Source of the DNA: Protula sp. h YS-2021
Taxonomy: Eukaryota; Annelida; Polychaeta; Sabellida; Serpulidae
Direction: 5' to 3'
NCBI GenBank assembly: GCA_949752745.1
Contig: OX457026.1
Location: forward strand, 76,444,775 to 76,508,774
DNA: 64,000 bases
The position numbers were made by a program, and so were the translations under genes. Positions 46,604 to 58,099 of the stretch are shown here, in pieces. Position 1 is the stretch's first letter. Each line of letters starts with the position of its first letter. Under the pieces are notes generated by a model. It saw only the letters and a list, made by a program, of their open reading frames with translations. It searched no databases and was not told the origin of the DNA.

Positions 46604-46692
46604 GTGTAGGTCGTTTGCTCACAAGTCATTTGCTCATGGGTCGTTTGCTCACTGGCTTAATAAAAGAAAACGGTCGTTTGCTCACCAACTAA
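46604..46692. repeat. Iterated gtcgtttgctcac motif
   Basis: Four iterations of (g/a)tc(g/a)tttgctca. The style matches the iterated termini of the two MULEs here, suggesting a lone end of a third type. Confidence 0.5.
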
Positions 46693-46820
46693 ATTTTACT
46701 GCTCTTGATTTATGCAATTTACAAAAATGAATTTCTCTTCTGAAAACATTTATTTCACAATAGTTTGCTTATCCATAATATATATCAATTTCAAATACAT
46801 CACTCAGTATTTCAAAGCTT

Positions 46821-47505
46821 AACTAGAACCTCATTTCGCCAGCGAAATGTTAAACACTTGACAAAAGTTAAAACCCAAGAATACTTCCTTCAGTGGGTTA
46901 CTTCTTGAATAATATATTGCAAACACAGCTTGAATACGTCTTATAAGCCGAGTAGTGTTTGGTTTTTGTTGGCTTAAGGTTTTATTGAATGAGCAGGCAT
47001 ACGCCGTGTTATCTATTTACGCAGTGAGAGCTCGCACAAAACTCAGCAACTGTGATCTGTGATGTACGTTAAATGCACTGCATTTATTTGCAAAATACAC
47101 TCTTTTCACATGGCGTTTAAACAAAGAAAACGAAATCGAAGACGAAAATGAAACGTGACATGCACACGTTCAGATCAAGCTCTTCATAAGTCCAAAGTTT
47201 CATGGTCCTAGGGCCCATAGTGTCAGAGAAGAAGAAGACACAAAAAGTCGGAAAAACTGCCAAGAAGAAAAAAAGGACGAACGGCTGCTCGCAAAAATTC
47301 ATATAACTCTTGCAAGCCAAAGGCTTGTCAAGTGTTAATTACTCTGTGATAAGACTAAGCTTAATTCATTTAAAATGTGTATTGCAATTAAAAATTGCAA
47401 ATTCAAGCAATGTATTATTCAAGAAATAACCCATTGAAGGAAGTATTTTTGCGTTTTAATTTTTGTCAAATGTTAACATTTCGCTTGCGAAACAAAGTTC
47501 TAGTT
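46821..47505. mobile_element. TIR element G, full-length copy 2
   Basis: The left arm aactagaacctcatttcgcc to about 46910 pairs with the right arm 47418-47505, which ends gcgaaacaaagttctagtt. Total 685 bp, arms about 88 bp. A second, inner inverted pair ttaaacacttgaca/tgtcaagtgttaa spans 46850-47338. CTT flanks both sides and may be a 3-bp TSD. No coding capacity. Confidence 0.75.
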
Positions 47506-47767
47506 CTTACAACTGTGATTAATTTGTAATTGCTAATTGCAAAGCGCTAGCTAAAAGAAATTAGGTTTGATACCATCACTGACCAGAGTTATTCTTGCAT
47601 CTATGTTTGACACTGCAATTGTTGATTGCAATAACGTGTGAAAATAATATATTCCGGAGTTACACGATGGGTTAATTTTGAGTATTCAATCTACTCTGGT
47701 GTCCGGAGTTAGTATAAAAATGGAGAAAAATGCTTCAGGTCATGATTCAAATTCGCAATGGAGATAA

Positions 47768-48400
47768 TTACATAAAGCAAAGGGGAAAAAACTACTGTAC
47801 GACGGTTATTCGTACACGAAAACAGACGTCGGAAAGCGACAGATCGAGTGGATCTGCAAAAGCGCTACTCATAGAAATGAAAGGGGCCTTGCAAACATAA
47901 ATCGACATGCAGAATCCAACGCCGAAAAACGGCCATTGCCACGACAGAAATAAATACAAAACGACGGCACTCAAAGCAAACGTCAAAACCAAGGAAATGC
48001 TTCTCAAACAAGAGAAAATACCTCAAAATTGATAAATTCAAAACGGGCTGAAATTTGCATCACTGCCGCAACCTGCCTTCCCAGCGACTCTGCGCTTAAG
48101 CGCATGATCAACCAAAACGGGCCAAAAAGCACCTTAAGATAGAGGCGGAATGGGCCGAAATCTCTGACGAGCACTCTGAAAGGTTTATGTTACACGACAA
48201 TGGACCAGATGCCGACTCACGCCTGCTGGTGTTTGCTTCGCCCCAGGATCTCCAACTGTTGTCTTCCGCCGAAATTGGTTTATGGACGGAAATTTTGCTC
48301 TCACACCAGACGGACTTCTTCAGTTATACGTCATCCGTGCCCCCTTGGAACCACAGTTGTTTCTAAAGTGTATGCTTAATACAACGTAAAAATGCCTGCC
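47768..48400 (+). pseudogene. FLYWCH-type MULE transposase, broken N-terminal part
   Basis: The first frame (47768-47953) reads KKLLYDGYSYTKTDVGKRQI and EWICKSATHRNERG, a FLYWCH-like zinc finger (L--DGY-Y-K---------W-C) lacking some His/Cys ligands, then a stop. After a gap, 48145-48270 reads SERFMLHDNGPDADSRLLVF and ASPQDLQLLSSAE. After a frame change comes NWFMDGNFALTPDGLLQLYV, the WFMDG-F segment that starts the MULE catalytic domain, ending at a stop near 48393. No downstream DDE part follows. Confidence 0.65.
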
Positions 48401-49400
48401 CCATACTAATATTGTGAAATGTGTTTTGGGAAAAATTTAAATGTTATAAAAATGTCATTATTCTTTATTTCGGACAGCGTGTTTAGACCGATCTCTTGCA
48501 TAATTGTTGCTTTATACATATGTTAATTTAATCCTGTTTTATAACCCTGTTTTGGGAAAAGTTAAATTACATTTCTATTGTTACGCCTAAGCCATTTATG
48601 CATCAAACATGTTAATTACTTCGATAAAAAGGGAATAGCCCCCGATACTTTTAAACATTTTCTTTTGATGCTGGAATTCTTTTGTCAACATAATTGTTTA
48701 TCCCCAGATGTTGCCATGCATAAATGTCACTAAATGTTTCTTTTAAATATAAGCTATTGTATGTCTGACCATTTTGCTTTGCATGTTTAAAAACGTTTGT
48801 TCTTTTATTCTATTGTTTAAATTTTGTATAAAATGTAAGACGTTCGCAGACCAACGGTAGTTGATTCCAACTCGTCAGAAGTGCTAGTTGAATCCAACGC
48901 GTTAAAAGGGTTCTAGTTGATTCCAACTCGTTAAAAGTGGTTCGAGTAGTTGAATACAACACGTCGGGATAAGTTCAACGAATAGCTGAAAACAGCTAGT
49001 TAATCTGTTAATCTAATTAAATATCTGTTGAACTCAACGGACAGTAAAGTAGTAACAGATGAAATAAATTACTGATTAATAAAGTACGAGGAAACCTCGT
49101 AAAGTTCAACGAAGTTAAGCAAATAAATAAAATAATAATACACCAAAAAAAGTTCAATTTTCTATTTTATAATACTAAGAACTACTCCGTACGGTTTTGG
49201 ACAGAAGTGAAGAAGCCGGCCTTCTACCCGACCCAGGCACCGTAATACATAAATTTCGACAAAATGTACCGAAGTTCACTTTCGACAAAATGTCGATAAA
49301 CTGTCTATATACCGGACACGTCATTCTCTCCTTTTCTTGCCCCACTACGAGAAAGATATAAAAAAGACACCGTGATGGGTCAAAATGAGTCACAGTGTAA
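48400..49400. other. No gene recognised; short tandem motif at 48858-48965
   Basis: 48858-48965 has four iterations of tagttgattccaactcgtta at 28-36 bp spacing. The rest is AT-rich unique sequence. Confidence 0.4.
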
Positions 49401-49485
49401 CCCTACATGCTGTTGTCACAAGTGTTGCCTGTGGGAAGCAAGCCGAGAGAGGACTCAACGCTGCTTCTTGCCTTGGCCGTTGCCA

Positions 49486-50640
49486 TTACCACAGGCCTGA
49501 GCCTTGAAATAGCGACCATTCTACTTGGACTTGATCTTGCCTTGGGAAGAGGGCTCCTACAACAGATCGGCGAGTATTTCTCCGAAAGTACTGCCTCCAC
49601 TGCCACAAAAGATATAGATTACATTCCCGTAAGCTAGTTTTGCAGCAACGTTTAAAAATAATACTATATGAAAGAGTTGGGAGATAACCAGCAGCCTGTT
49701 TTAAGTATTTCTGACAGAGATAGCTTGTCTGGTGCGTGCGAGTAGAGGGGAATTGGCGGCTCTTCTGGCTCCGGACCCTCCCGTGAAAGGGTAGGGGATA
49801 GCCATCCTTGAACCAGAGGACTACTCTCTGCGATGCCTTCATTTCCTCCCAATCGTAACGGAACCTGTCTAGTCTTTTGACTACAAGAAACCAACTCTTC
49901 GATATTTTTTAGGACAGAAAAGTATCGCCTAAAGACGAGGCACTCGATAAAAAAGGCCGTTTTATAAGGAGGGAGAAAGCTCCAGCTGCTTGAAAATTGC
50001 GAGCTGTTCTGCTATGGTTAACAAGGTCTTGCCTGAAGCTGCATGGGTGACAGAGACCTCTTCGCTGGAGGAATGAAACCTCGCACTTGACTCGGGGTGG
50101 ATTGTGCCGTGCCCAGACGTATATCACTCACCAGTCCGGTCTAGGGCTCAGCGCTCCTCGCAGTCGGGGATGTCTCGCTTGGCAATCGTTTCTGAGAATG
50201 GCCGTATCAGACTCCCATATTCAAACGAAGTGGAGAGGTCACTTAGTTCAAAATAATTGAGCTGACTTTAGTCATGATATCTTTTATGATGTACTAGTCC
50301 ATGGCAATGGCTCATGCCTTGTTCCGTCTCCGATCGTTTCTCAGTCTGTTCTGATAAATAAATTTCCAGTTCCTGCGTGACAGACGTACGCACTTAACAC
50401 AAGTCCGGATTCTGTCACAGAGAAAGTATCCGCGGTCCTTCTCACAGACCAAGTGTGAGCTCACAGCCGAGGGAGGATGAGCACACTTGAACTTCACTTG
50501 GGATAGTGGCATAAATTCTGTTCCATCTGAATATTGCCACTTCTGTAGACAAAGAGGTACACTTCTCGGGACTGGATAGATGTCACCGTAGATAACACTC
50601 CCATCTACGAACCATGAACTTTTCAAGTGAAAAACCAAGC
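49486..50640 (-). pseudogene. Degenerate retroelement-like block 1
   Basis: Several overlapping broken minus-strand frames. One reads LDRFRYDWEEMKASQRVVLW and FKDGYPLPF, reminiscent of the start of DIRS-type reverse transcriptases (W----A---VL----GY-LPF). Upstream pieces include KWQYSDGTEFMPLSQVKF. The tract ctcgtctttaggcgatactt has a counterpart in block 2 (58440-60930), so the two blocks are probably one family. Stops and frame changes are frequent. The class is a guess. Confidence 0.35.
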
Positions 50641-50710
50641 TTCTATCAGATCAAATCTCTCTAAAGTTAAGGTATTATAAAGTAGATCGTTATGCATTAA
50701 ATAAATCATA

Positions 50711-51237
50711 AACTAGAAGCTCATTCCGCTAGCGAAATGTTAAACACTTGACAAAATTAAAACGCAAAAATACTTCCTTCAATGGGTTATTTCTTGAATA
50801 ATATATTGCAAACAACACAGCTGGAATACGTCTTATAAGCCGAGAGGTGTTTGGTTGTTGTTGACTTAAAGTTTTATTGACTGATCAGGCATACGCCTTG
50901 TTATCTATTTACGCAGTGAGAGCTCGCACAAAGCTCACTGAGCAAATGTGTATTCTGTGCTGTCGTTAAATGCTACGCATTTATTGGCAAAAAATGCACT
51001 CTTTTCACATGGCGTTTTAACAAAGAAAACGAAATCAAAGACGAAAATAAAAAGTGGCGTGCACATGTTCAGATCAAGCTCTTCATAAGTCCCAAGTTTC
51101 ATGGTCGTAGGGCCCATAGTGTCAGAGAAGAAGAAGACACAAAAAATCGGAAAAAGTGTCAAGAAGAAAAAAAAGGACGAATTTTGCTCGCACAAATTCA
51201 TATAACCCTTGCAAGCCAAAGGCTTGTCAAGTGTTAA
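50711..51237. mobile_element. TIR element G, copy 3
   Basis: aactagaagctcattccgct to ttgtcaagtgttaa, very close to copy 1, in the same orientation and ending at the same internal point. Confidence 0.75.
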
Positions 51238-51611
51238 AGAAGCCAAATCGCACCTTTTCAGTTCTCTCCTGCGAAGCTCACACAAATAGTGTGTGCTTCA
51301 AAATCCACTCAGAACAGGGATGATTTGGGTGTGCCTTGTGACGTAGTAAACATGCGCCCCATGTCCTTTGATTGGCTGAATGGTGAGTGGCGTCTTGGGA
51401 AGAGGATCTGAGGCACGTCGGCGGGGTTGGGGGGAGGGCACGGCAACATATATGATCACAAAAAAGACGTACAGTAAAGCCTATTCGTATTGACCATTTT
51501 CACACGTGACCACTTTTCACGTCTGTCCGCCCGTCTGTCAATGTTGGTTAAATGTTACTCCTCCTACAGTTTTCATTAGATCGCAATAAAGTTTATGCAT
51601 ACTTGGCCCAC

Positions 51612-52322
51612 TGGAACAGGACATTTGCCGGTAGGACAATTGCTGGTGGGACAATTACCGGTGGACATTTGCTGGTCTAGGACATTTGCCGGTCAAAGAC
51701 ATTTGCCTGTGGGACTTTTGCCGGTATTGTGACAATTTTAAGGTGCCAGAGCCGGACCAAGATTCGCCATTCCGACCTGGAATGTCTCTGCTAGAGCAGC
51801 AGAAGATCTCCCAGGCACAGATAACAACGAGGAGGGATGGCATCGCAAGATGATGTTTGCTGTGACCGCGCACCATCCAAACCTGTTGCGGTTTTTGCTG
51901 GTACTGCAGAAGGAGCAGAGCCTGAACAATGTGACCCTAGTCCAGATGTTAGCAGGACGTGTTGCCGCTCAACCCCGCCGAACCTACCACGACGTGTCAC
52001 AGCGCATTGCCATAGTCATTGAAGATTTCCGAAACCGGCACATCACGGATTATCTGCGTGGAATATCTGGACTTAAATCGTTAAAAGTGTAAAAAATAAA
52101 ATGTAAAAAAAAAAACAATGCAAAATAATTATTAAAAAAACAACACTGAATTATAGCAATCGAAATAAAAGTAACATTGTTATAAAAGAATTGAGAATAA
52201 ATGAATTACAAGTCATCCTACATTATTTTTCAAAATACTGGCAAAAGTCCCAATGGCAAATGTCCTAGACCGGCAAGTGTCCCACCGGCAATCGGCAATT
52301 GTCCCACCGGCAAATGTCATAA
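51612..52322 (+). mobile_element. MULE 2 with iterated terminal repeats
   Basis: The left terminus (51612-51735) iterates ggacatttgccggt at least six times with variants. The right terminus (52240-52322) iterates the complement, caccggcaaatgtc. Between them is one open frame for a transposase C-terminus. About 0.7 kb in all. Confidence 0.7.
51742..52092 (+). pseudogene. MULE transposase C-terminal fragment
   Basis: An uninterrupted 116-codon frame with TWNVSARAAEDLPGTDNNEE, GWHRKMMFAVTAHHPNLLRF, LLVLQKEQ, and near the end DFRNRHITDYLRGISG. This is the C-terminal pattern of MULE transposases: WNV--------TNN--EGWH--F------HP-IW-F---L--EQ, ending in Y-LRGI. The frame lacks the DDE catalytic domain and any start, so it is a relic in a deleted element. 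It differs in sequence from the transposase at 45627-46270. Confidence 0.65.
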
Positions 52323-52339
52323 ACCCATGGCTCACTCAG

Positions 52340-52388
52340 GTGTGTGTGTGCGTGTATGTGTGTGTTTGTGCGTGTGTGTGTGTGTGTT
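52340..52388. repeat. (TG)n microsatellite
   Basis: Interrupted TG/TGCG repeats just outside the right end of MULE 2. Confidence 0.85.
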
Positions 52389-52480
52389 TTTGGGGGTGGG
52401 GGCATGTTTATATTTTATTGGGCCATTCGGCAGTTTTCCCCAGTTTTGCATTAAGTCATTTTTTGAAACACAATGCCTGC

Positions 52481-52872
52481 GTTTTATTCGGCAAGGATAA
52501 TGTCTCGAAAATGTTTCGGAAATCAGAAAATGCTTCTTGGTTTTTCGATAATGTCTCGAAACATTTTCAAGTGTATCGAGCTTTACATTCAGATAATCTT
52601 CCCATAATCCTTTTCTGCGCACCTGCGTGCCATTATCGCCCGAAAGTGAAACAGTTTTGCTTTACTTACGTCGATTTAGAACTGACATACGACAACTTAC
52701 ATTAAAGCCAGTAGAAATACAACTATTGACAATAACAATTCGCAATTTGGATTGAGAGAAAAGCACCACCGCTCCCGGCAGCCATTTTTATTCTCCAAAC
52801 ATTATCTGAAGTGTTTTATTCGGACACTTTCGGAACATTATCTAGATTTTTTTTTCAGATGCGTCCAATAAA
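52481..52872. mobile_element. MITE F, copy 2
   Basis: gcgttttattcggcaaggat at the left and gcgtccaataaaa at the right. Near-identical blocks to 32402-32808, such as atcttcccataatccttttc. Several small deletions separate the copies. Confidence 0.75.
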
Positions 52873-54923
52873 AATCGGTCAATTTCAATAAAATGACGTA
52901 ATTATGTGCACGTGATGCTGAGGAAAAAATTATAGGTTTGTACGTTTAGGGTGTATTTTATTTCACTTGCAGCATTTGCGTGGGAATTGTAAGCATCAAA
53001 TATTCGTTTTCTATTTTTGAAATCTCGAATAAATTTTTACTATATAATATTGAATTTAAGATATGTTTTAATAAAATGAACAGAGAATTTATCTGACTCG
53101 TGATCACAAAACATGACGTCAAATGGCCTACTACAAAACCTTTCACAAGTTTAATATTTTATAAATGTCATCGGTTAACGAGTCATGCCACATTGTCGTA
53201 TTCTTAACGGATGAAGGCATTTTCTCCACAGTAAAATGTCATATATTGCCATATATCATAGTCTTATAACCTAGAAATCATAAACGCACCATACGGTATT
53301 ATTGCATAAAATAAAATTCTCTTTCCGCTTGTTCAGATCTATAAAAAAAAACTTTTATGCTCGGCCCTTATATGCGGATGGTTGGTCATACAAATATCAG
53401 ATCTCATTATAGAAACATGATGCATCGGTGGGCTGAAATCACCAATAAAATCACAAATGTCTTACCTCGAGGCTCACTCACTCATCAAAAGCAACAAGAA
53501 TGGTTGCGCTACCGAGAGCGAGATGAAACTTAGCAATAGCAAAAAAAAAGTATAATAAAGAGAAAATCTTAAAAGGTACAAAAGGTGCTTGAATAGTTTT
53601 AGTTTTAAGATTCACCCCTTCAACATATTTTGAGGGTATGTGGTTATATGTGAGCTCACGAGATGCTTGTGCTTCATCCTAAAAACTGTCTAATTGATAA
53701 GTAAATGAACACCGATTTCATGGTAAAACCATAAATACGCGAGTGGCACATTAAAATGTAGATATTTAAACGTTTGGTAAAAGTCAATTTCATATCTTAA
53801 ATTATGATCAAACTTTAAAAGTCTGGCCCTTCTTTGAAAATCTAAAAAAGAGCTCTAAAACTATCACATTACTTTGAGACTGCTCTGATTTAAAAGAAAG
53901 GCCGAGTGAGAATTTACAGTAATGTATTTTTCATCAAGTCAAGAAATAATTGTAACAAGATATTATTAAGTCTGAAGGCCTCAGCTTGAGTACCCGATTG
54001 AGTTTCATAAAAATTCGCTCACATGCTTTTGTTCAATATGTTTTACGAGATGTCAAAGGCCTACACCTATGGAGGCCTTTAAAGTAGAATTTAAGAAGTT
54101 CAGTCCTGACCTTGAGAAGCAGCCAAACTTTAACCAGTTTGTTTTCATGCTTTGGCAAAATCAGATTCAAAAGAAGCATAAGATCTATAAGTTCGAATTT
54201 TTTGAAAGACAAAATTTTAAACGATGACCTTGAATAACCTCTCGAGGTCACTAACATCTTATCAGCCAGGAACATAGGAACATTTGTAAAATAAAGTTGT
54301 AAATAAAATTCAGCAAAATTCTTAAACAGGCTTTAGTGTAACTGTGTTCACAATTCGTACGAGACCACCATGACGTCAGTGTCCAGAATGACCTTAAATA
54401 TCCTGTCAAGGTCACTAATATCTAATCAGCTCGAAAAGCTAGCTATTCAAACAAATATTCCACCGAATTTCAGCGATATCTGTTTACATGCTTTCATGCT
54501 TTGCAAAATTGTGTTCACGAGATGCACAAGAACCATAGCTATTGCCGGGTGTGCAACTCACAGACGAACGCAGCGACGGTCAAATCAAACCAATCATATA
54601 CTTTCTAGCATAGTCAGGTCGGTTCATGAAAAAGGGGACAGTCTCTTGAGTCTATTTCATGCGCGCGTTCAGCTAGCGCGTGCAATGCTTGCAAAGGTGA
54701 TAGAATCTGGCTCGGCCGGTCTTTAATCCTTTTGTTTCATTTTTTTCTCGAAAGAAAGCCCGGCCCGAAGGCGAAAAGATTCAAGATCGACATTTTCGAC
54801 TGCCTTTGAAAGATAATGTATAACACATGCACTATGGCGAATTGGCGAAGTATCCGTTCCAATTTTATCACTGGAGGTATCGGAAGAAAAACAACGGTTA
54901 CATTTCTTTGACGCAAGGTATAA

Positions 54924-54925
<2 letters not shown>
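52873..54925. other. No gene recognised; worn satellite at 53930-54600
   Basis: Around 54060-54250 and 54370-54560 the phrases gaggtcactaacatcttatc, catgcttt(c/g) and ttcacgagatg(c/t) recur about 150-190 bp apart, followed by cagacgaacg. This may be another hairpin-type satellite element, but no hairpin was found. Confidence 0.35.
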
Positions 54926-55000
<75 letters not shown>

Positions 55001-55034
55001 ACTCTCTCTCTCTCTCTCTCTCTTGACGCAAGGT

Positions 55035-55084
<50 letters not shown>
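54926..55084. repeat. Two (CT)n microsatellites with a shared spacer
   Basis: CT arrays at 54926-55022 and 55040-55084. The sequence gacgcaaggtataat precedes each array, so the unit spacer plus array was duplicated. Confidence 0.9.
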
Positions 55085-55087
<3 letters not shown>

Positions 55088-57183
55088 CCACACTCCCTTA
55101 AATCACACCAATACGCACTCTCACGCCTAACAAATTCGTAAAATATACCAAAATTGGAAGATCTTACCTTTTTCGTTAGATCTCAAACCGATACGAATAA
55201 AAATAGTACAGATTCACATTACTCTTTCCAGCGCCGAGACCTTATCCAAATCCTTTTACACCAATAAAAAAAAAAAAAGAAAACATATATTCCCAACGTC
55301 TGATTAATTAGAAAAGACCTGTTTTAACAATAAGTTTGTTTTTGTGTTTCTCTCTTTACAGTACAGGCCCAGCAGCACGACACTGCTAATGTTGTTAATG
55401 GACACTGCCTTTTTCTTCAGCAGCTTTAATTTTCTTCCCGTTGAGCAGAATGTGAAACATGAGAAATTCATTCGTGGCACTGGTATTGATTGTGGGGGTC
55501 TTGAATAATGTTTAAAATAGTCCCAAAGCAATTCTTTCAAGTTAATTCCCAGCGGCATCGAGGAAAGTATTTAGGCTATTTTAAACCAGTACTGTGAGGT
55601 CTTTTATAGAAGTAAACAGACAGTAAAGTCGTATCTTTTGCTAAAATATGTTTATATGTTACCTTTTATAAATTCATGGCGACTGGGGGGGGGGAGGGAA
55701 GGGGGGGGGGGCAGGTAGAAGTCAGTTTGTAGCCTAACTTGTGAAGGTAAGTTATTTGTATTGTGACGATCACATGTTGTTTAATGTTAGATTTGGTAAG
55801 CAGTCCGACCCATTTCAGCAGCTTTCTAGATTATTTTGTTGTCATTAAGTTGTATAAGTATTTCTTTAACACATGGAATTGTTTTTTTCTCCCAGCAATA
55901 CACGAATAAAATAAAGTTTGTTTTTTTTTGTTTTAAACGGTTTCTTTATGGTAAGTGTCACTGTCTGAGTAAAAGAGAGTGAAATCTTCCCTGGCTTGTT
56001 ATTGGTTGATGCAACCCTCCCAACTCGGCCTATGATTAGCAGACTTTTACCACCCTACATTCTCCACAGTGAACAAGCTCAGTTTCCACGACAGGCACTT
56101 CACCATGCCGCAGATTTATATAATCACCTTTTTCACGCTTTATTCATCAATTTCAGCATGCAGTTGTTTCGGGAACAGCAACATCAAGATCTTAAAGTGA
56201 ATAAAAATCTGCCCACCTGCATCCCCTTACTCCCCTTATCCTTACATAAGCGTATGGATGCCATTTTTTCTGTGTCAGACTTCTGTGTAAAAAATACAAA
56301 ATACTTTCTGAAAAAAATTTAAGAAAATTTCCTTTTCGGCTAAGTTTTCGAAACATTGTGGCGTATGTAATGCATGGCAGTAGGAGAAACACTGCGGCTG
56401 TAGTTTATCAAAATTTCAAATACACACAGTATTCATTGGCGATGCTGGTAAAAAACTTGTAAGGGTCGTTTGCAGACCAACGTCTTTGACATCAAAAGTG
56501 AAAATCAAGATACCACTGTGTTACAGGTCAGAAAATTCTTGTTTAAATTTTATACTAACAGGTTTCATAATTTGTAATTGTGTACAATATTTTAAGAAAT
56601 TCAAATGCATATTAAAGTAAAGCTTAAAATATTAAAATAGTCATTATAGAAAAAAAAATTTTAAAGAGCAAAAAAAAAAATAATTCTTAAAATAATAAAA
56701 CAAAAATGAAAAAATGAAAATGGCTGAAACTGCTAAAAAATAATTATGGTAAAAAGTTGTAAAATATAATGGCAAAATCTTAAAATATTGTTAAATTCTT
56801 ATCTTCCTGAGTTCATAATTACGTTGAGTGAAGAACACCAGTACGTAGCAGTATGTAGAATAATTTCGTTTCAGTAGTTTAATATTTGTATGTATGTAAA
56901 TGAGACTTTGTCATAATGAATATGATGTAATATATCTTAGTCGTTATGAGACTTCTATCTTATGAACCCTCTTTCTTATTAACCTGTCATATTTTAACTT
57001 TCAGAAAACTGCTTAAAACTCACCTTTTTTAGACTGGCATACAATTAATGTGTTAACGTCAATTTTATCTAGTCAATGCTTTTAATTTTTATTTTTTAAT
57101 TTTTAATTTTTAATTTCTTATTAGAATACCTATATTGTTGGCGCTTAGGGTTATACCATTGTAAGCACGATATATATGTGTAA
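55085..57183. other. No gene recognised
   Basis: A G-rich patch at 55684-55712 and AAAAT-rich sequence at 56590-56790. The plus-strand open frame 55996-56322 has no recognisable family. Confidence 0.4.
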
Positions 57184-57191
57184 ATAATAAC

Positions 57192-57228
<37 letters not shown>
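57184..57228. repeat. (AAT)n microsatellite
   Basis: About 14 AAT units. Confidence 0.95.
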
Positions 57229-57429
57229 GTCAAGCTGGGACATCCCTGCAGCACCACATTGATTGTGATGTTGTCTTGATCTAGACATGACCAGAAACAT
57301 GTTTTTCTCAACATCAGTTCAGCGTTGCATATGAGTAGCGACAAAACTTCTAATCAACATTCTTTGTATTTGTAGAGTACCGAAAAGAAGCTGAGCAGGC
57401 AGTGTTTTAGACGTTTCTATTTGGTTCTG

Positions 57430-57560
57430 AGTAGACCTTTTTCGACTCTTCTTGGCGCCCTTTAGTTCAAAGTTTGATAAAACAATCGGCGTCGTATCGA
57501 CGTCGAAAATAGTTGTATAGATGTCTGAAACAGACGTTGTTTAGACGTCGGGGCCACAAT
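57430..57560. repeat. AACGTC-rich fragment
   Basis: cggcgtcgtatcgacgtcga, gttgtatagatgtctg, and cagacgttgtttagacgtcg resemble the interior of the element at 39245-39976. A matching fragment lies at 61240-61745, on the other side of retroelement block 2. Confidence 0.5.
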
Positions 57561-58099
57561 CAATTGTCTCTGTTCAGATGTTTATCCAGGTGTTATACTC
57601 CCGATGTTTATTCTTTGTTGGCCCTCAACAAACATGAGGAAAAGGATGTTTCCACTTTTGTAATCAACCATTTGTTCAATGTCCATGCTCTATGGGATAC
57701 GAAGAGAAACAACATAGTGAAATGAGATCATATTTCACAAGCAAAACAACAACAAACGAAAAGTAAAAACACGTTTTTATTTCATATCCCCAGACTGATC
57801 ATCAGAAGCACAAAAACAGATGATCCAACTGGATCTAAAAATTTCGAGAAAAATGAAAAAAAAAAATGGTTGCGAAAGATCTTCGGCGTACACCTTCTCT
57901 TTACGAAACAGCCAATCAGTTAAAAACGTAAGATACATGTGTACATAATACTAATGTGTTAATAAGTTATCGTTGTCGTCCAACAGCCAACCTCTACGGC
58001 GGTTCGGTCTATTGTGTATTATACTTTCTCATTCTGCAGACCCACTGTGGATTTCGCGTAAATGGTACTCATTAAAAGAGTGGAATTGTTTTTATTAAA

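Noticed and set aside
54737..55141. Arg-Glu and Ser-Leu repeat frames
   Set aside because: Translations of the CT microsatellites.
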